This document shows positions 24,479 to 35,390 of a DNA stretch of 64,000 nucleotides, piece after piece. Under the pieces are notes generated by a model that had not been told where the DNA came from, made no database searches, and saw only the letters and a list, made by a program, of their open reading frames with translations. Within the stretch, counting starts at the first letter, position 1; every line of letters begins with the position of its first letter. Position numbers and translations under genes: made by a program. This DNA comes from Neisseria subflava (GTDB lineage Bacteria; Pseudomonadota; Gammaproteobacteria; Burkholderiales; Neisseriaceae), in the NCBI RefSeq assembly GCF_003044935.1, contig NZ_POXP01000003.1:62001-126000 (forward strand), read 5' to 3'.

Positions 24479-25120
24479 TCATTCAGGCGATGCTTCGCCT
24501 GCAAGATTCTTGATTTCTTCGCGATGCGCGTCAAACCATGAGCCGACCACTTGATTGACTTCGTCCATGCCTTGTTTTTTCAGGCTGGAGAACAGTTGAA
24601 CGCTGATTTTTTGACGCTCAGTGTAGGGTTTGAGTGATTTTTTTACCGCTGCCAAAGTTTTAATCTGGTCGTTTTTAGACAGCTTGTCTGCTTTTGACAG
24701 CAGGATATGCACAGGACGGCCGGTGATGTGGAAGAAGTCCAGCATCTGAATGTCTAAAGCCTTGAGCGGATGGCGCGAGTCCATAATCAAAATCAGGCCG
24801 ATCAGTTGGCGGCGTTGTTGCAGGTAGTCGCCCAAGAGTTTGACCCAGTGCGCACGGATGGCCTCCGGTACTTGCGCGTAGCCGTAGCCGGGCAAATCGA
24901 CCATGAAATTGCCGTTTTCCAGTTCAAAGAAATTGATGTGTTGGGTGCGGCCCGGTGTTTTGGAAACATAGGCAAGGCGCACATGATTAGTTAAAGTATT
25001 GATGGCGCTAGATTTGCCGGCATTGCTTCGGCCAACAAAGGCAATCTCGGCCGGCGTGTCGGGCAGGTCTTTCAAATGGTTGACCGTTGTAAAGAATTTG
25101 GCGTTTTGAAAAAGGTTCAT
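24479..25120 (-). CDS. engB: Ribosome biogenesis GTP-binding protein EngB (YsxC)
   Basis: 213 residues. G domain motifs: GRSNAGKSS (G1), PGRTQ (G2), DLPGYG (G3), LSKADK (G4). YsxC/EngB acts in 50S subunit assembly. The start is the ATG at 25120 ([10 protein letters not shown]) with AAGGAAA upstream; an upstream in-frame extension to 25174 lacks support. Divergent from cytochrome c4, a neighbourhood that I know from other Neisseria. Confidence 0.94.
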   Translation of the reverse strand: MNLFQNAKFFTTVNHLKDLPDTPAEIAFVGRSNAGKSSAINTLTNHVRLAYVSKTPGRTQHINFFELENGNFMVDLPGYGYAQVPEAIRAHWVKLLGDYLQQRRQLIGLILIMDSRHPLKALDIQMLDFFHITGRPVHILLSKADKLSKNDQIKTLAAVKKSLKPYTERQKISVQLFSSLKKQGMDEVNQVVGSWFDAHREEIKNLAGEASPE

Positions 25121-25221
25121 CAGTATTTCCTTGCATGGAAACAAAACTGCAACATCATAATTTGTATCGGGCATTTATGTTGCAGCAGTTTGGTAATTTG
25201 AGTAGTAATTTAATGTAAACT

Positions 25222-25232
25222 TGGTATAGAAT
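25222..25232 (+). promoter_or_regulatory. Candidate extended -10 promoter of cytochrome c4
   Basis: TGGTATAGAAT contains an extended -10 (TGn-TATAGA) about 105 bases before the cytochrome start; the -35 is not clear. Confidence 0.35.
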
Positions 25233-25335
25233 AGCACGTTTATAGAATTATCGGTTTTAATCGGGAAAATTCCCCGGTATTTGAGTATAAAAAAGGCATT
25301 GACGCGGTACGCAATGCTGTAATCAGGAGCACTCC

Positions 25336-25959
25336 ATGAAACGATTGACTTTATTGGCCTTGGTATTGGCTGCCGGTGCGGTTTCCGCTGCCCCTAAAGC
25401 AGATGCTGAAAAAGGCAAACAGGTAGCGACTACTATCTGTGCGGCGTGTCACGCAGCCGATGGTAACAGCGGTATCGCAACTTATCCTAAACTGGCAGGT
25501 CAGGCTGCGGCCTACACCTACGGTCAAACCATGGCCATCAAAGACGGTACCCGTACCCACGGTGCTGCCGGCGTGATGAAACCGATGGTGATGAACTTGT
25601 CCGAACAAGACATCCGCGACGCTGCCGCCTACTACGCTAAACAACAAGGCAAACCGGGCGAAGCCAATCCTAAAGAAAACCCAGAGCTGGGCGCGAAAAT
25701 CTATCGCGGCGGCCTGAGCGCTAAAAAACTGCCGGCATGTATGTCTTGCCACGGTCCTAGCGGCGCAGGTATCCCTGGCGGCGGTACTGAAATCCAAGCC
25801 TATCCTCGTCTGGGCGGCCAACACAAAGCTTACGTTGTCGAGCAAATGAAAGCTTACCAATCCGGCCAACGCAAAAACGCCATCATGGCCGATATTGCCA
25901 ACCGTCTGAGCGAAGAAGAGTTGAACGCAGTAGCCAACTTCATCCAAGGTTTGCACTAA
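25336..25959 (+). CDS. Cytochrome c4, dihaem
   Basis: 207 residues with a Sec signal peptide (cleavage after about Ala19). Two homologous domains carry haem sites CAACH (35-39) and CMSCH (135-139), with Met ligands in MKPMVMN and near the C-terminal MADIANRL. In Neisseria cytochrome c4 feeds electrons from the bc1 complex to the cbb3 oxidase. Good GGAGCACTCC ribosome binding region. Followed by an inverted DUS pair and then ccsBA, which make c-type cytochromes. Confidence 0.95.
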   Translation: MKRLTLLALVLAAGAVSAAPKADAEKGKQVATTICAACHAADGNSGIATYPKLAGQAAAYTYGQTMAIKDGTRTHGAAGVMKPMVMNLSEQDIRDAAAYYAKQQGKPGEANPKENPELGAKIYRGGLSAKKLPACMSCHGPSGAGIPGGGTEIQAYPRLGGQHKAYVVEQMKAYQSGQRKNAIMADIANRLSEEELNAVANFIQGLH

Positions 25960-25986
25960 TTTCGTTTTGAAACGAGCTTATTGATA

Positions 25987-26018
25987 CAGGCCGTCTGAAA
26001 ACCCTTCAGACGGCCTTA
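25987..26018 (+). terminator. Inverted DUS pair after cytochrome c4
   Basis: CAGGCCGTCTGAA / TTCAGACGGCCTTAG, six-base loop, 28 bases beyond the stop. Confidence 0.65.
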
Positions 26019-26163
26019 GCCAATATAGGCCGATAAGCCTGATTGTTTTTTTCAAATAGCGACAGAAAGATTTTTACTACAATATGCAGTATTCTTCCTT
26101 TCGCATCACACGTCATTGCAGTCCGTTCTACCGATCGGGTTGCCCCAAGCCGACATTTGAGAC

Positions 26164-28179
26164 ATGAGTAAATCTTCATCATCCGTCCCACTTATCCGTA
26201 GACCATGGTTTGCCTTTTTCAGCTCCATGCGCTTTGCCGTTGCCCTGCTTAGCCTGTTGGGCGTGGCTTCGATTATCGGTACGGTCTTGCAACAAAATCA
26301 GCCACAAGTCGATTATTTGGTGAAATTCGGCCCGTTTTGGTCGCAGATTTTCGGCTTTTTGGGCCTGTACGACGTGTATGCCTCGGCGTGGTTCGTTGTC
26401 ATCATGATGTTTTTGGTGATTTCCACCGGATTGTGCCTGATTCGCAATGTTCCGCCGTTTTTGCGCGAGATTCGTTCCTTCCGTGAAAACGCGAAGGAAA
26501 AATCACTGGCGGCAATGCGCCATTCCATCGTTTTAGACGGACAGGTAACGCCCGAAGTCGCGCAACGTTATTTGGAAGTGCAGGGCTACGGCTGCAAAAC
26601 CGTTACGCGTGAAGACGGTTCGGTTTTGGTGGCGGCGAAAAAAGGCGCGATGAACAAATGGGGCTATATCTTTGCCCATGCTGCGCTGATTGTGATTTGT
26701 TTGGGTGGTTTGATAGACAGCAACATCCTGCTGAAAATCGGTATGCTCACCGGTCGGGTCGTGCCGGACAATACGGCGGTTTACGCCAAAGACTTTAAGC
26801 CAGAAAGTGTGTTGGGGGCGTCCAATTTGTCGTTTAGGGGCAATGTCAATATTTCAGAAGGGCAGAGTGCGGACGTAGTGTTTCTGAATGCGGATAACGG
26901 CATGCTGGTGCAAGACTTGCCGTTTTCCGTCAAATTGAAGAAATTCCATATCGACTTTTACGATACCGGGATGCCGCGCGATTTCGCCAGCGACTTGGAA
27001 GTCACGGACAAGGCAACCGGCAAAGTCAGCGAACACACCATCCGCGTCAACCATCCTTTGACGCTGCACGGTATTACGGTTTATCAGGCAAGTTTCGCCG
27101 ACGGCGGCTCGGATTTGACGTTTAAAGCGTGGAATCTGGCCGATGCCGACCGCACTCCGGTCAAACTCAAAGCGACTTCCATGCGCGAGTTTCCGCTGGA
27201 TTTGGGCAAGGCTTCTTATAAACTGGAATTCGACCAGTTTACTTCGATAAATGTCGAAGACATGAGCGAGCCGTCTGAAAAAGAGCAAAACCTGAAATCC
27301 GCCCTCAACGATGTTCGCTCCGTCCGTCAGGAAGACAAAAAATACACCAATATCGGCCCGTCTATCGTTTACCGCATCCGCGACAAAGCGGGGCAGGCGG
27401 TCGAATATAAAAACTATATGTTGCCGCTGAAACAAGATGAAGACTATTTCTTCATTACCGGCACGCGCAGCGGCTTGGCGCAGCAATACCGTTGGTTGCG
27501 CATTCCGATGGATAAAAACGGCCAAATCGACACCTTTATGGCTTTGCGCCAATATCTGAAAAACGATACGGCACGCCGTAAAACCGTTGCCAATGCCGTC
27601 AAAGGTGCCCCCGCCGAAATCCGCGAGCAATTTATGGCGGCGGCGGAAAACACTTTGTCGATTTTTGCCAAAGGCGGCTATTTGGCTTTGGACGAGTTTG
27701 TTACCACTAACATTCCCAAAGATCAGCAGGAAAAAATGCAGGGCTATTTCTACGAGATGCTCTATGGCGTGATGAATGCCGCTTTGGAAGATACGATCAG
27801 CACATACAATCTGCCGGCTTGGCCGCAAGACGAAAAGCGCAACCGCTTCCTGCTGCATGCAATGGACGCGTACACCGGTTTGACCGAGTATCCTGCGCCG
27901 ATGTTGCTGCAATTGGACGGCTATTCCGAAGTGCGCTCTTCCGGATTGCAGATGACCCGTTCGCCGGGCGCATTCTTGGTGTATTTGGGTTCGGTATTGC
28001 TGGTGTTGGGTACGGTGTTTATGTTCTATATTCGTGAAAAACGTGCTTGGCTGCTGTTTTCAGACGGCCGTATCCGTTTTGCCATGTCTTCCAGCCGCAA
28101 CGAACGCGACTTGCAGAAAGAATTTCCGCAACACACACGGCAATTGCAGCAGCTTGCCAAGGATTTGAACCATGAATAA
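26164..28179 (+). CDS. ccsB: Cytochrome c biogenesis protein ResB/CcsB
   Basis: 671 residues. Membrane helices near residues 20-40, 66-85 and 165-185 and a last one near 600-625 enclose a large periplasmic ResB domain. RFAVALLSLLGVASIIGT and WFVVIMMFLV are typical for ResB. With CcsA it forms the system II haem lyase that exports haem and attaches it to CxxCH motifs. A DUS near the end encodes FSDGR. The stop overlaps the ccsA start by eight bases. Confidence 0.94.
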   Translation: MSKSSSSVPLIRRPWFAFFSSMRFAVALLSLLGVASIIGTVLQQNQPQVDYLVKFGPFWSQIFGFLGLYDVYASAWFVVIMMFLVISTGLCLIRNVPPFLREIRSFRENAKEKSLAAMRHSIVLDGQVTPEVAQRYLEVQGYGCKTVTREDGSVLVAAKKGAMNKWGYIFAHAALIVICLGGLIDSNILLKIGMLTGRVVPDNTAVYAKDFKPESVLGASNLSFRGNVNISEGQSADVVFLNADNGMLVQDLPFSVKLKKFHIDFYDTGMPRDFASDLEVTDKATGKVSEHTIRVNHPLTLHGITVYQASFADGGSDLTFKAWNLADADRTPVKLKATSMREFPLDLGKASYKLEFDQFTSINVEDMSEPSEKEQNLKSALNDVRSVRQEDKKYTNIGPSIVYRIRDKAGQAVEYKNYMLPLKQDEDYFFITGTRSGLAQQYRWLRIPMDKNGQIDTFMALRQYLKNDTARRKTVANAVKGAPAEIREQFMAAAENTLSIFAKGGYLALDEFVTTNIPKDQQEKMQGYFYEMLYGVMNAALEDTISTYNLPAWPQDEKRNRFLLHAMDAYTGLTEYPAPMLLQLDGYSEVRSSGLQMTRSPGAFLVYLGSVLLVLGTVFMFYIREKRAWLLFSDGRIRFAMSSSRNERDLQKEFPQHTRQLQQLAKDLNHE

Positions 28180-29359
28180 CAAACATCAGGCCTTGCCCGA
28201 GCATGAGCTTCTGACACACAAATCATTTATCCGAAACCTCAACCTTTTCGACTGGGCATTCGCGCTGCTGATTGCAGTCGGTGCGTTTATTGCCCAAACC
28301 CAGGCTGGTCTGCATATGGACATCTACGAAATGGTAATTTTGTGGGTGAGTGCCGGTATTGCCGTTTTTCTGGGTTGGTTTTTCAAACCGATGCGCTGGT
28401 TTATCCCTTTGGGCGTGTGCTTGGCGTATTTGGCCGTTGATTTGTATGGGGGCGACATCAAACGCGCAGACGGCTTCCTGCTCAAATACCTGTTAAGCAG
28501 CCAGTCGGCGATTATGTGGCAATGCGCGTTTGTGTTCTTTGCCTTGTTTGCCTATATCGTCGGCGCGATAGCGGCGGTGCGCAAAAATGTGCCGACCAAT
28601 ACGCTTTTGGGCATGGGTACCGTGTTTGCGTGGGTTTCCGCGATGGCGGGCTTTGTCGGTTTGCTGGTACGCTGGCATGAAAGCTATCTGCTGCGTCCCG
28701 ATGCCGGTCATATTCCGGTTTCCAACCTTTACGAAGTATTCATCTTGTTCTTGGTCATTACGGCACTGATGTACCTCTATTACGAAGGCCGTTTTGCCGT
28801 ACAAAAACTGGGTGGCTTCGTCTTCAGCTTTATGGCAATTGTGGTCGGATTTGTCTTATGGTACAGCGTTTCACGCGAGGCTCATGCCATTCAGCCGCTG
28901 ATTCCGGCTTTGCAGTCTTGGTGGATGAAAATCCATGTTCCGGCCAACTTTATCGGCTACGGTGCATTCTGTATCGCCGCCATGCTGGGTATTGCCGAAC
29001 TGCTGGCGCTCAGAAAAGAAGATGCGGGCCAAAAATCATGGCTGCCACACTCGCAAGTCATTGAAGAAGTCATGTACAAAGCGATTGCCGTCGGTTTCCT
29101 GTTCTTCACGATTGCCACCATCCTCGGCGCATTGTGGGCGGCCGATGCGTGGGGTCGCTATTGGAGCTGGGACCCGAAAGAAACTTGGGCATTCATCGTT
29201 TGGCTGAATTACGCTGTTTGGTTGCATTTGCGGCTGGTGGCAGGCTGGCGCGGCAGGGTGTTGGCTTGGTGGGCAGTCATCGGTCTGGTCATTACCGCCT
29301 TTGCCTTTATCGGCGTGAATATGTTCTTGAGCGGCCTGCATTCTTACGGCACTTTGTAA
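28172..29359 (+). CDS. ccsA: Cytochrome c biogenesis protein CcsA
   Basis: 395 residues with about eight membrane helices. The haem-handling WWD motif is clear: WGRYWSWDPKETWAFIVWL. Conserved histidines lie in the flanking helices. It is translationally coupled to ccsB and together they replace the Ccm (system I) genes of many proteobacteria. Two or three single DUS follow before tsaD. Confidence 0.95.
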   Translation: MNNKHQALPEHELLTHKSFIRNLNLFDWAFALLIAVGAFIAQTQAGLHMDIYEMVILWVSAGIAVFLGWFFKPMRWFIPLGVCLAYLAVDLYGGDIKRADGFLLKYLLSSQSAIMWQCAFVFFALFAYIVGAIAAVRKNVPTNTLLGMGTVFAWVSAMAGFVGLLVRWHESYLLRPDAGHIPVSNLYEVFILFLVITALMYLYYEGRFAVQKLGGFVFSFMAIVVGFVLWYSVSREAHAIQPLIPALQSWWMKIHVPANFIGYGAFCIAAMLGIAELLALRKEDAGQKSWLPHSQVIEEVMYKAIAVGFLFFTIATILGALWAADAWGRYWSWDPKETWAFIVWLNYAVWLHLRLVAGWRGRVLAWWAVIGLVITAFAFIGVNMFLSGLHSYGTL

Positions 29360-29458
29360 ACCGCTTATTCTGCACTTTATTTCAGACGGCCTTTTTCCGT
29401 TTTCGGAGAAAACGCCGTCTGAATCGTTTTTAATCATTTTTTCAGACGGCCTCAAACC

Positions 29459-30529
29459 ATGTTGGTATTAGGAATTGAATCATCTTGCGACGAAACCGGC
29501 GTTGCGCTCTACGATACTGAGCGCGGCCTGTTGGCGCATCATTTGCACACACAAATGGCGATGCACGCCGAATACGGCGGCGTTGTCCCCGAATTGGCCA
29601 GCCGTGACCATATCCGCCGTGTCGTGCCGTTGACGCAAGGTTGCTTGAAGGAAGCAGGCGTAGGCTATGCCGATATTGACGCAGTTGCCTTTACGCAAGG
29701 TCCGGGCTTGGGCGGTGCATTGCTGGCCGGTTCAGGCTTTGCCAATGCGTTGGCATTTGCCATCGGTAAGCCCATTATCCCTGTCCACCATCTTGAAGGC
29801 CATTTGCTCTCGCCTTTGTTGGCAGACGACAAGCCTGAATTTCCATTTGTCGCTTTGCTGGTGTCGGGCGGACATACGCAATTTATGGCTGTACGCGGTA
29901 TCGGCGATTACACCTTGCTGGGTGAAAGCGTGGACGATGCGGCAGGCGAAGCGTTTGATAAAACGGCCAAGCTTTTGGGCCTGCCTTATCCCGGTGGTGC
30001 CAAATTATCCGAGTTGGCTAAACTCGGCACGCCTGATGCCTTCATATTCCCACGTCCTATGCTCCATTCGCACGATTTACAGATGAGCTTTTCGGGTTTG
30101 AAAACAGCCGTTTTGACCGCTGTCGAAAAAGTCCGCACTGAAACCGGCAGCGATGAAATTCCCGAACAGACGCGTAACGATATTTGCCGCGCTTTCCAAG
30201 ATGCGGTGGTTGACGTATTGGCGGCCAAAGCCAAAAAAGCGTTGTTGGATACCGGCTTCAGAACTTTGGTGGTTGCCGGCGGCGTGGGTGCAAACTGGAA
30301 ACTGCGTGATGAATTTTCGCGCTTAACCGTCAAAATGCCGTCTGAAAAAGGCAAACCCAAACCGCAGGAAGAAAAAATCAACGTCTATTTCCCACCGATG
30401 GCATATTGCACTGATAACGGCGCAATGATTGCCTTTGCCGGCGCGATGCGTCTTGCCGAGCGTCAGGCTGTCGGCGCATTCAATGTCAAGCCGCGCTGGC
30501 CGCTGTCGGATATTGTGAAGCAGGGTTGA
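29459..30529 (+). CDS. tsaD: tRNA N6-adenosine threonylcarbamoyltransferase TsaD
   Basis: 356 residues (family 330-355). [19 protein letters not shown], the metal-binding HxExH in [18 protein letters not shown], and [11 protein letters not shown] are all present. It transfers the threonylcarbamoyl group to A37 of ANN-decoding tRNAs. A DUS abuts the region just before the ATG, and an AT-dialect ATGCCGTCTGAA lies inside the gene (30335-30346), encoding MPSEK. Confidence 0.96.
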   Translation: MLVLGIESSCDETGVALYDTERGLLAHHLHTQMAMHAEYGGVVPELASRDHIRRVVPLTQGCLKEAGVGYADIDAVAFTQGPGLGGALLAGSGFANALAFAIGKPIIPVHHLEGHLLSPLLADDKPEFPFVALLVSGGHTQFMAVRGIGDYTLLGESVDDAAGEAFDKTAKLLGLPYPGGAKLSELAKLGTPDAFIFPRPMLHSHDLQMSFSGLKTAVLTAVEKVRTETGSDEIPEQTRNDICRAFQDAVVDVLAAKAKKALLDTGFRTLVVAGGVGANWKLRDEFSRLTVKMPSEKGKPKPQEEKINVYFPPMAYCTDNGAMIAFAGAMRLAERQAVGAFNVKPRWPLSDIVKQG

Positions 30530-30552
30530 TAATTAGACTGCTTCGGTGCAAT

Positions 30553-30599
30553 GAAAGGCCGTCTGAAAACCTGAAGACAGGGTTTTCAGACGGCCTTTA
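30553..30599 (+). terminator. Inverted DUS pair after tsaD
   Basis: AAAGGCCGTCTGAAAACC / GGTTTTCAGACGGCCTTT with a loop of about ten bases. Confidence 0.75.
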
Positions 30600-30704
30600 A
30601 TGAAACGGATGTTTGCGGTAAAACTTCATTCAAAAAGATGAGTAATTTTTTCATCCGTTTTTTCTACAATATTAACTTTGATTGATTGCAAAAGGCCGTC
30701 TGAA

Positions 30705-31607
30705 ATGACGAATTTATCCAAAGGTTTGCTGGCTGCGATAGCGTCCAATTTGTTGTTTTCCATGCTGTTTCTGTACGGTATGTGGATGCGGCCGATGACG
30801 GGGACGGAGGTGTTTGCCTGGCGCATGGTCGCCATGCTGTCGGCTTTGTGCGTGCTGATGACGATGGTCAACGGTTGGCAAGCGGCAATGCGTTTTGCTT
30901 ATGGCGTCGGCCGGGATTGGAAACGGTGGCTGCTGATTGTATTGCCGACGCCGATATTTGCCAGCCAGTTGTGGCTGTTTGTCTGGGGGCCGGTCAATGG
31001 GGAAGGAGTAAACATTGCCATGGGTTATTTCATGTTTCCTTTAGCAATGATGCTGGGCGGACGGATTTGGTTTAAAGAGCGTTTGAACCGGTTGCAGAGG
31101 GTGGCGGTAATCTTGGCGTGTGCAGGCGTGGCATGTGAATTGGTGCGGTCGGGCGCGTTTTCGTGGACGACTGTATGGGTGTTCGGTACTTATCCGTTGT
31201 ATTATCTGCTGCGCCGCAAGCTGGGCGTGCCTTCCTTAATCGGGCTGACCTTTGATTTGTTGATGATTACGCCGTTTGCGTTGGCGTATATTGTGCTGGC
31301 AACGGATACTCCGGCGATGATTGCGGCCAAACCGGTTTTAATCTTTTTTATTGTGTTGCTGGGTTTTAATAGTGCAATATCCATGCATTTGAATTTAAAG
31401 GCAAATCAGTTTCTGCCGGTGGCGGTGTTCGGTATGTTGAGCTATTTGGAGCCTGTATTGCTTTTTATTGTGTCGATTGTATGGCTGGGCGAGCCGGTGC
31501 AAAAAGGCGCATTGATCGGCTACGGACTGATTTGGTCGGGATTGTGCGTGATGATTGTCAATGGCTTGTTGGGAATGAAGAAAGAAAAAAAATTGGCTAA
31601 AGCTTGA
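30705..31607 (+). CDS. rarD: RarD-type EamA family transporter
   Basis: 300 residues, ten hydrophobic helices, with the RarD start pattern (KGLLAAIASNLLFSMLFLYG) and the conserved W-R-(M) helix-2 sequence EVFAWRMV. RarD proteins belong to the drug/metabolite transporter superfamily; substrate is unproven. The DUS AGGCCGTCTGAA ends directly at the ATG (30692-30703), occupying the place where a ribosome binding site would be expected. Confidence 0.88.
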   Translation: MTNLSKGLLAAIASNLLFSMLFLYGMWMRPMTGTEVFAWRMVAMLSALCVLMTMVNGWQAAMRFAYGVGRDWKRWLLIVLPTPIFASQLWLFVWGPVNGEGVNIAMGYFMFPLAMMLGGRIWFKERLNRLQRVAVILACAGVACELVRSGAFSWTTVWVFGTYPLYYLLRRKLGVPSLIGLTFDLLMITPFALAYIVLATDTPAMIAAKPVLIFFIVLLGFNSAISMHLNLKANQFLPVAVFGMLSYLEPVLLFIVSIVWLGEPVQKGALIGYGLIWSGLCVMIVNGLLGMKKEKKLAKA

Positions 31608-31616
31608 TGATAGATT

Positions 31617-31663
31617 AAGGCCGTCTGAAAACTGAGTTGGTCAATATTTTCAGACGGCCTTTG
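31617..31663. terminator. Inverted DUS pair between rarD and murU
   Basis: AAGGCCGTCTGAAAA / TTTTCAGACGGCCTT with a longer loop, shared by convergent genes. Confidence 0.7.
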
Positions 31664-31700
31664 ATATTGAAAGGGACGTATCGGATACGCCCCTTTTGTT

Positions 31701-32986
<1,286 letters not shown>

Positions 32987-32996
32987 CCGGCTCGCT

Positions 32997-33434
32997 TTAT
33001 TTTAATGCCTGTTCGATTTTTGCCAGCTCTGCCAAGAGTTCTTTGAGTTGTGCCATTTTTTCTTTGGTGAGGACTTTTTCAATTGCGTCATAGCGCTCGT
33101 CAACCAATGCGCCGGTGGATTCATAGAGTTTCTCGCCTTCGGGCGTCAGTTTCAGATAAACGCGGCGTTGGTCGTTGGAAGGCTTCAAGCGCACGGCCAA
33201 ACCTGCTTTTTCCAAGCGGGTCAGAATGCCGGTCAGGCTGGGACGGAGGATGCAGGCCTGATTGGCCAAATCTTGAAAGTCGAGTGTGCCGTTTTCCGCT
33301 AAGAGCCGGATGATACGCCATTGCTGGTCAGTAATATTGGCTTGGTTCAGAATAGGGCGGAATTGGGTCATCAATGCTTCCCGTGCCTGAATCAGACCGA
33401 TATTGATAGATGCATGTTTAGATTGGTTGGGCAT
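32997..33434 (-). CDS. nadR: MarR family regulator NadR/FarR
   Basis: 145 residues. The sequence (SINIGLIQAREALMTQFRPILNQANITDQQWRIIRLL split over residues 8-44, then a winged helix with RPSLTGILTRLEKAGLAVR) is of the HpaR/NadR/FarR type that in pathogenic Neisseria represses nadA and farAB and responds to hydroxyphenylacetates. I start at the ATG at 33434 (MPNQSKHAS). No nadA or farAB in this window. A palindromic site upstream may be its own operator. Confidence 0.9.
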   Translation of the reverse strand: MPNQSKHASINIGLIQAREALMTQFRPILNQANITDQQWRIIRLLAENGTLDFQDLANQACILRPSLTGILTRLEKAGLAVRLKPSNDQRRVYLKLTPEGEKLYESTGALVDERYDAIEKVLTKEKMAQLKELLAELAKIEQALK

Positions 33435-33773
33435 TACTAAGTCTCCGGTGTTATCAAAAATCAAACCGTTGAAGCGTGAGGTAGATTGATAAAGGCGAAT
33501 ATTGCTGTTTTAAGGCTGCCGTCGGCCGCCGGGTCATGGGAACAAAAGCATCACTGCCACAATATTAGATGAAGATCTCTAACAGTTTGTTTTGATAATA
33601 ATGTTTCCAATTGTTCTTATGGTTATATCTTAGTCTATTTTCTTTATAATCTCAACAAAATCATATGTTATTGGGAAAGAGATAGTTTATTTATTTATGA
33701 AATGGAATTGGTTGAATATATTCAGGTGAAATTATTCTTTAAATTTTCTATTTTTAGTGGATTTTCAATGAAT
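33435..33773. other. AT-rich control region upstream of nadR
   Basis: About 340 bp without a gene. It contains the candidate operator at 33565-33582 and several AT-rich stretches that could act as promoter elements for the minus-strand nadR; the thioredoxin-like gene ends at its other edge with no clear terminator. Confidence 0.55.
33565..33582. promoter_or_regulatory. Candidate MarR-type operator
   Basis: TTAGATGAAGATCTCTAA is an imperfect palindrome (TTAG...CTAA with a GATC core), the size expected for a MarR-family dimer, 131 bases upstream of nadR. Confidence 0.35.
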
Positions 33774-34283
33774 TTAGCTGAAGATATTTGCCAAGTAAAT
33801 TCTGATTTTTAAGCCGATATAACTGGAAAGTCCGGATGTGTGATGAATCATTTTGCCATCTTTTAATATGATAATGGTCGGAGTGACGGCTATGTTCCAT
33901 TTTTGAGCCATTAGGCCGTCTGAATCATTGAAGTTTGGAAAGGATAGATTGTTTTCTTGCATATGGCGGGCAATATCATTGTCGCTTCCGGAGCGTAAGG
34001 CTACACCCAGAGTCGGAATATTGTCTTGATGCAGTTTTTCTATGGTCGGCGATGTGTACGAGCAAATACCGCACCAGCTACCCCAAAAGTAAACAACGGC
34101 AACACGGTTCTGGCTGAAAGATTGGAGGGAAGTGGTTTGACCGTTGGTTAGAGTGAGGGTTTGCGCTGCTGATTGTAAGGGTTGGTCGGGTTTGCGTACC
34201 CAGTCGACAATCAAGGAGAGAAAAATGAAAATAATCACGGCCTGAAGCAATGATTTGGCGTAGTGGAGCAGGGTTTTCGTCAT
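33774..34283 (-). CDS. Thioredoxin-like (TlpA/ScsD family) membrane-anchored protein
   Basis: 169 residues. One N-terminal membrane helix (about 10-30) tethers a periplasmic redoxin domain with the active site VVYFWGSWCGICSYTSP (CxxC) and the cis-Pro loop in VTPTIIILKDG. Such proteins reduce or isomerise disulfides in the envelope. The ATG at 34283 (MTKTLLHYAK) is preferred to upstream in-frame codons. Distinctly AT-richer than the ribosomal genes next door. Confidence 0.83.
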   Translation of the reverse strand: MTKTLLHYAKSLLQAVIIFIFLSLIVDWVRKPDQPLQSAAQTLTLTNGQTTSLQSFSQNRVAVVYFWGSWCGICSYTSPTIEKLHQDNIPTLGVALRSGSDNDIARHMQENNLSFPNFNDSDGLMAQKWNIAVTPTIIILKDGKMIHHTSGLSSYIGLKIRIYLANIFS

Positions 34284-34327
34284 GTATTGTGCCGTGAAAA
34301 AAGATTGAATGATTGTTTGATAAATGG

Positions 34328-34354
34328 AAAAAGCCTTGCAGAGCAAGGCTTTTG
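34328..34354 (-). terminator. Terminator of rpsI
   Basis: On the minus strand AAAAGCCTTGC-TCT-GCAAGGCTTTTT, a strong hairpin with a T run 20 bases past the rpsI stop. Confidence 0.85.
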
Positions 34355-34373
34355 ATTCGATTCTGGAAACGTA

Positions 34374-34766
34374 TTAACGTTTGGAGAATTGTTTTGCGCG
34401 ACGTGCTTTGCGCAAACCAGGTTTTTTACGTTCAACTTCACGAGCATCGCGAGTAACGAAGCCTGCTTGAGACAGAGCTGGTTTCAGAGCTGCGTCGAAG
34501 TCGATCAGGGCGCGGGTGATGCCGTGACGGATGGCGCCGGATTGACCGGTTTCGCCGCCACCGGTTACGTTAACTTTAATGTCGAAAGATTCGGCATTTT
34601 CAGTCAGAACCAGAGGTTGACGTACAACCATGCGGCTGGTTTCACGTGCGAAGAATTCGTCAACGGGACGGCCGTTTACGATGATTTGGCCGGTACCTTT
34701 AGTCAAGAATACACGAGCCACTGAACTTTTGCGGCGGCCTGTGCCGTAGTAGTATTTACCGTTCAT
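34374..34766 (-). CDS. rpsI: 30S ribosomal protein S9
   Basis: 130 residues; [14 protein letters not shown] at the start and [18 protein letters not shown] at the end are the standard S9 termini, the latter reaching the P-site tRNA. Second gene of the rplM-rpsI operon, 12 bases after rplM. Confidence 0.99.
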   Translation of the reverse strand: MNGKYYYGTGRRKSSVARVFLTKGTGQIIVNGRPVDEFFARETSRMVVRQPLVLTENAESFDIKVNVTGGGETGQSGAIRHGITRALIDFDAALKPALSQAGFVTRDAREVERKKPGLRKARRAKQFSKR

Positions 34767-34778
34767 GTCGTGTCCTTA

Positions 34779-35210
34779 TTATTTCAGTTCCAAAACTTTA
34801 GGTTGTTGTGCAGCGTGGCCGTGTTCGGCACCGGCGTACACTTTCAGTTTTTTGATCATGGCGTAGCCCAGAGGACCTTTAGGCAACATGCCTTTTACGG
34901 CTTGTTCCAAAGCGCGGCCTGGGAATTGCTCTTGCATTTCGCGGAAAGTACGCTCGTAGATGCCGCCTGGGAAACCAGAGTGACGGAAGTATTTTTTGTC
35001 TTCGAATTTAGCACCGGTCACGCGCAGTTTGTCTGCGTTGATGACGATGATGTAGTCGCCGGTATCAACGTGAGGGGTGTATTCGGGTTTGTGTTTGCCG
35101 CGCAGACGGTGTGCGACTTCGGCTGCGACACGACCCAGAACTTTGTCTTCTGCGTCAATGACGAACCATTCGCGCTTCACCTCGTGGGGTTTTGCAGAGA
35201 AGGTTTTCAT
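34779..35210 (-). CDS. rplM: 50S ribosomal protein L13
   Basis: 143 residues, full length. Typical motifs include [35 protein letters not shown] and the C-terminal [16 protein letters not shown]. First gene of the operon with rpsI. Confidence 0.99.
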   Translation of the reverse strand: MKTFSAKPHEVKREWFVIDAEDKVLGRVAAEVAHRLRGKHKPEYTPHVDTGDYIIVINADKLRVTGAKFEDKKYFRHSGFPGGIYERTFREMQEQFPGRALEQAVKGMLPKGPLGYAMIKKLKVYAGAEHGHAAQQPKVLELK

Positions 35211-35356
35211 GGTTGGAATCCAGATATATATAGAAAGTTATGGATTTTAAAGAGGAGATTGGTTTTTGTCAATCTTAATTGAGTGTGTTTGATGCATGAA
35301 TATGCGGTTTTTTCAGACGGCCGGAAATCTTTACGAAAGTCTTTACTTGGAAAGGG

Positions 35357-35388
35357 AAAAGCCACACCTGTCGGTATGGCTTTTTTTA
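35357..35388. terminator. Hairpin at the 3' side of 6S RNA
   Basis: AAAAGCCACACC-TGTC-GGTATGGCTTTTTTT; a T7 run follows on the plus strand and T4 on the minus strand. It probably ends the 6S RNA precursor. Confidence 0.6.
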
Positions 35389-35390
35389 GG

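Noticed and set aside
26854-27912. 352-codon minus-strand frame inside ccsB
   Set aside because: Antisense shadow of ccsB.
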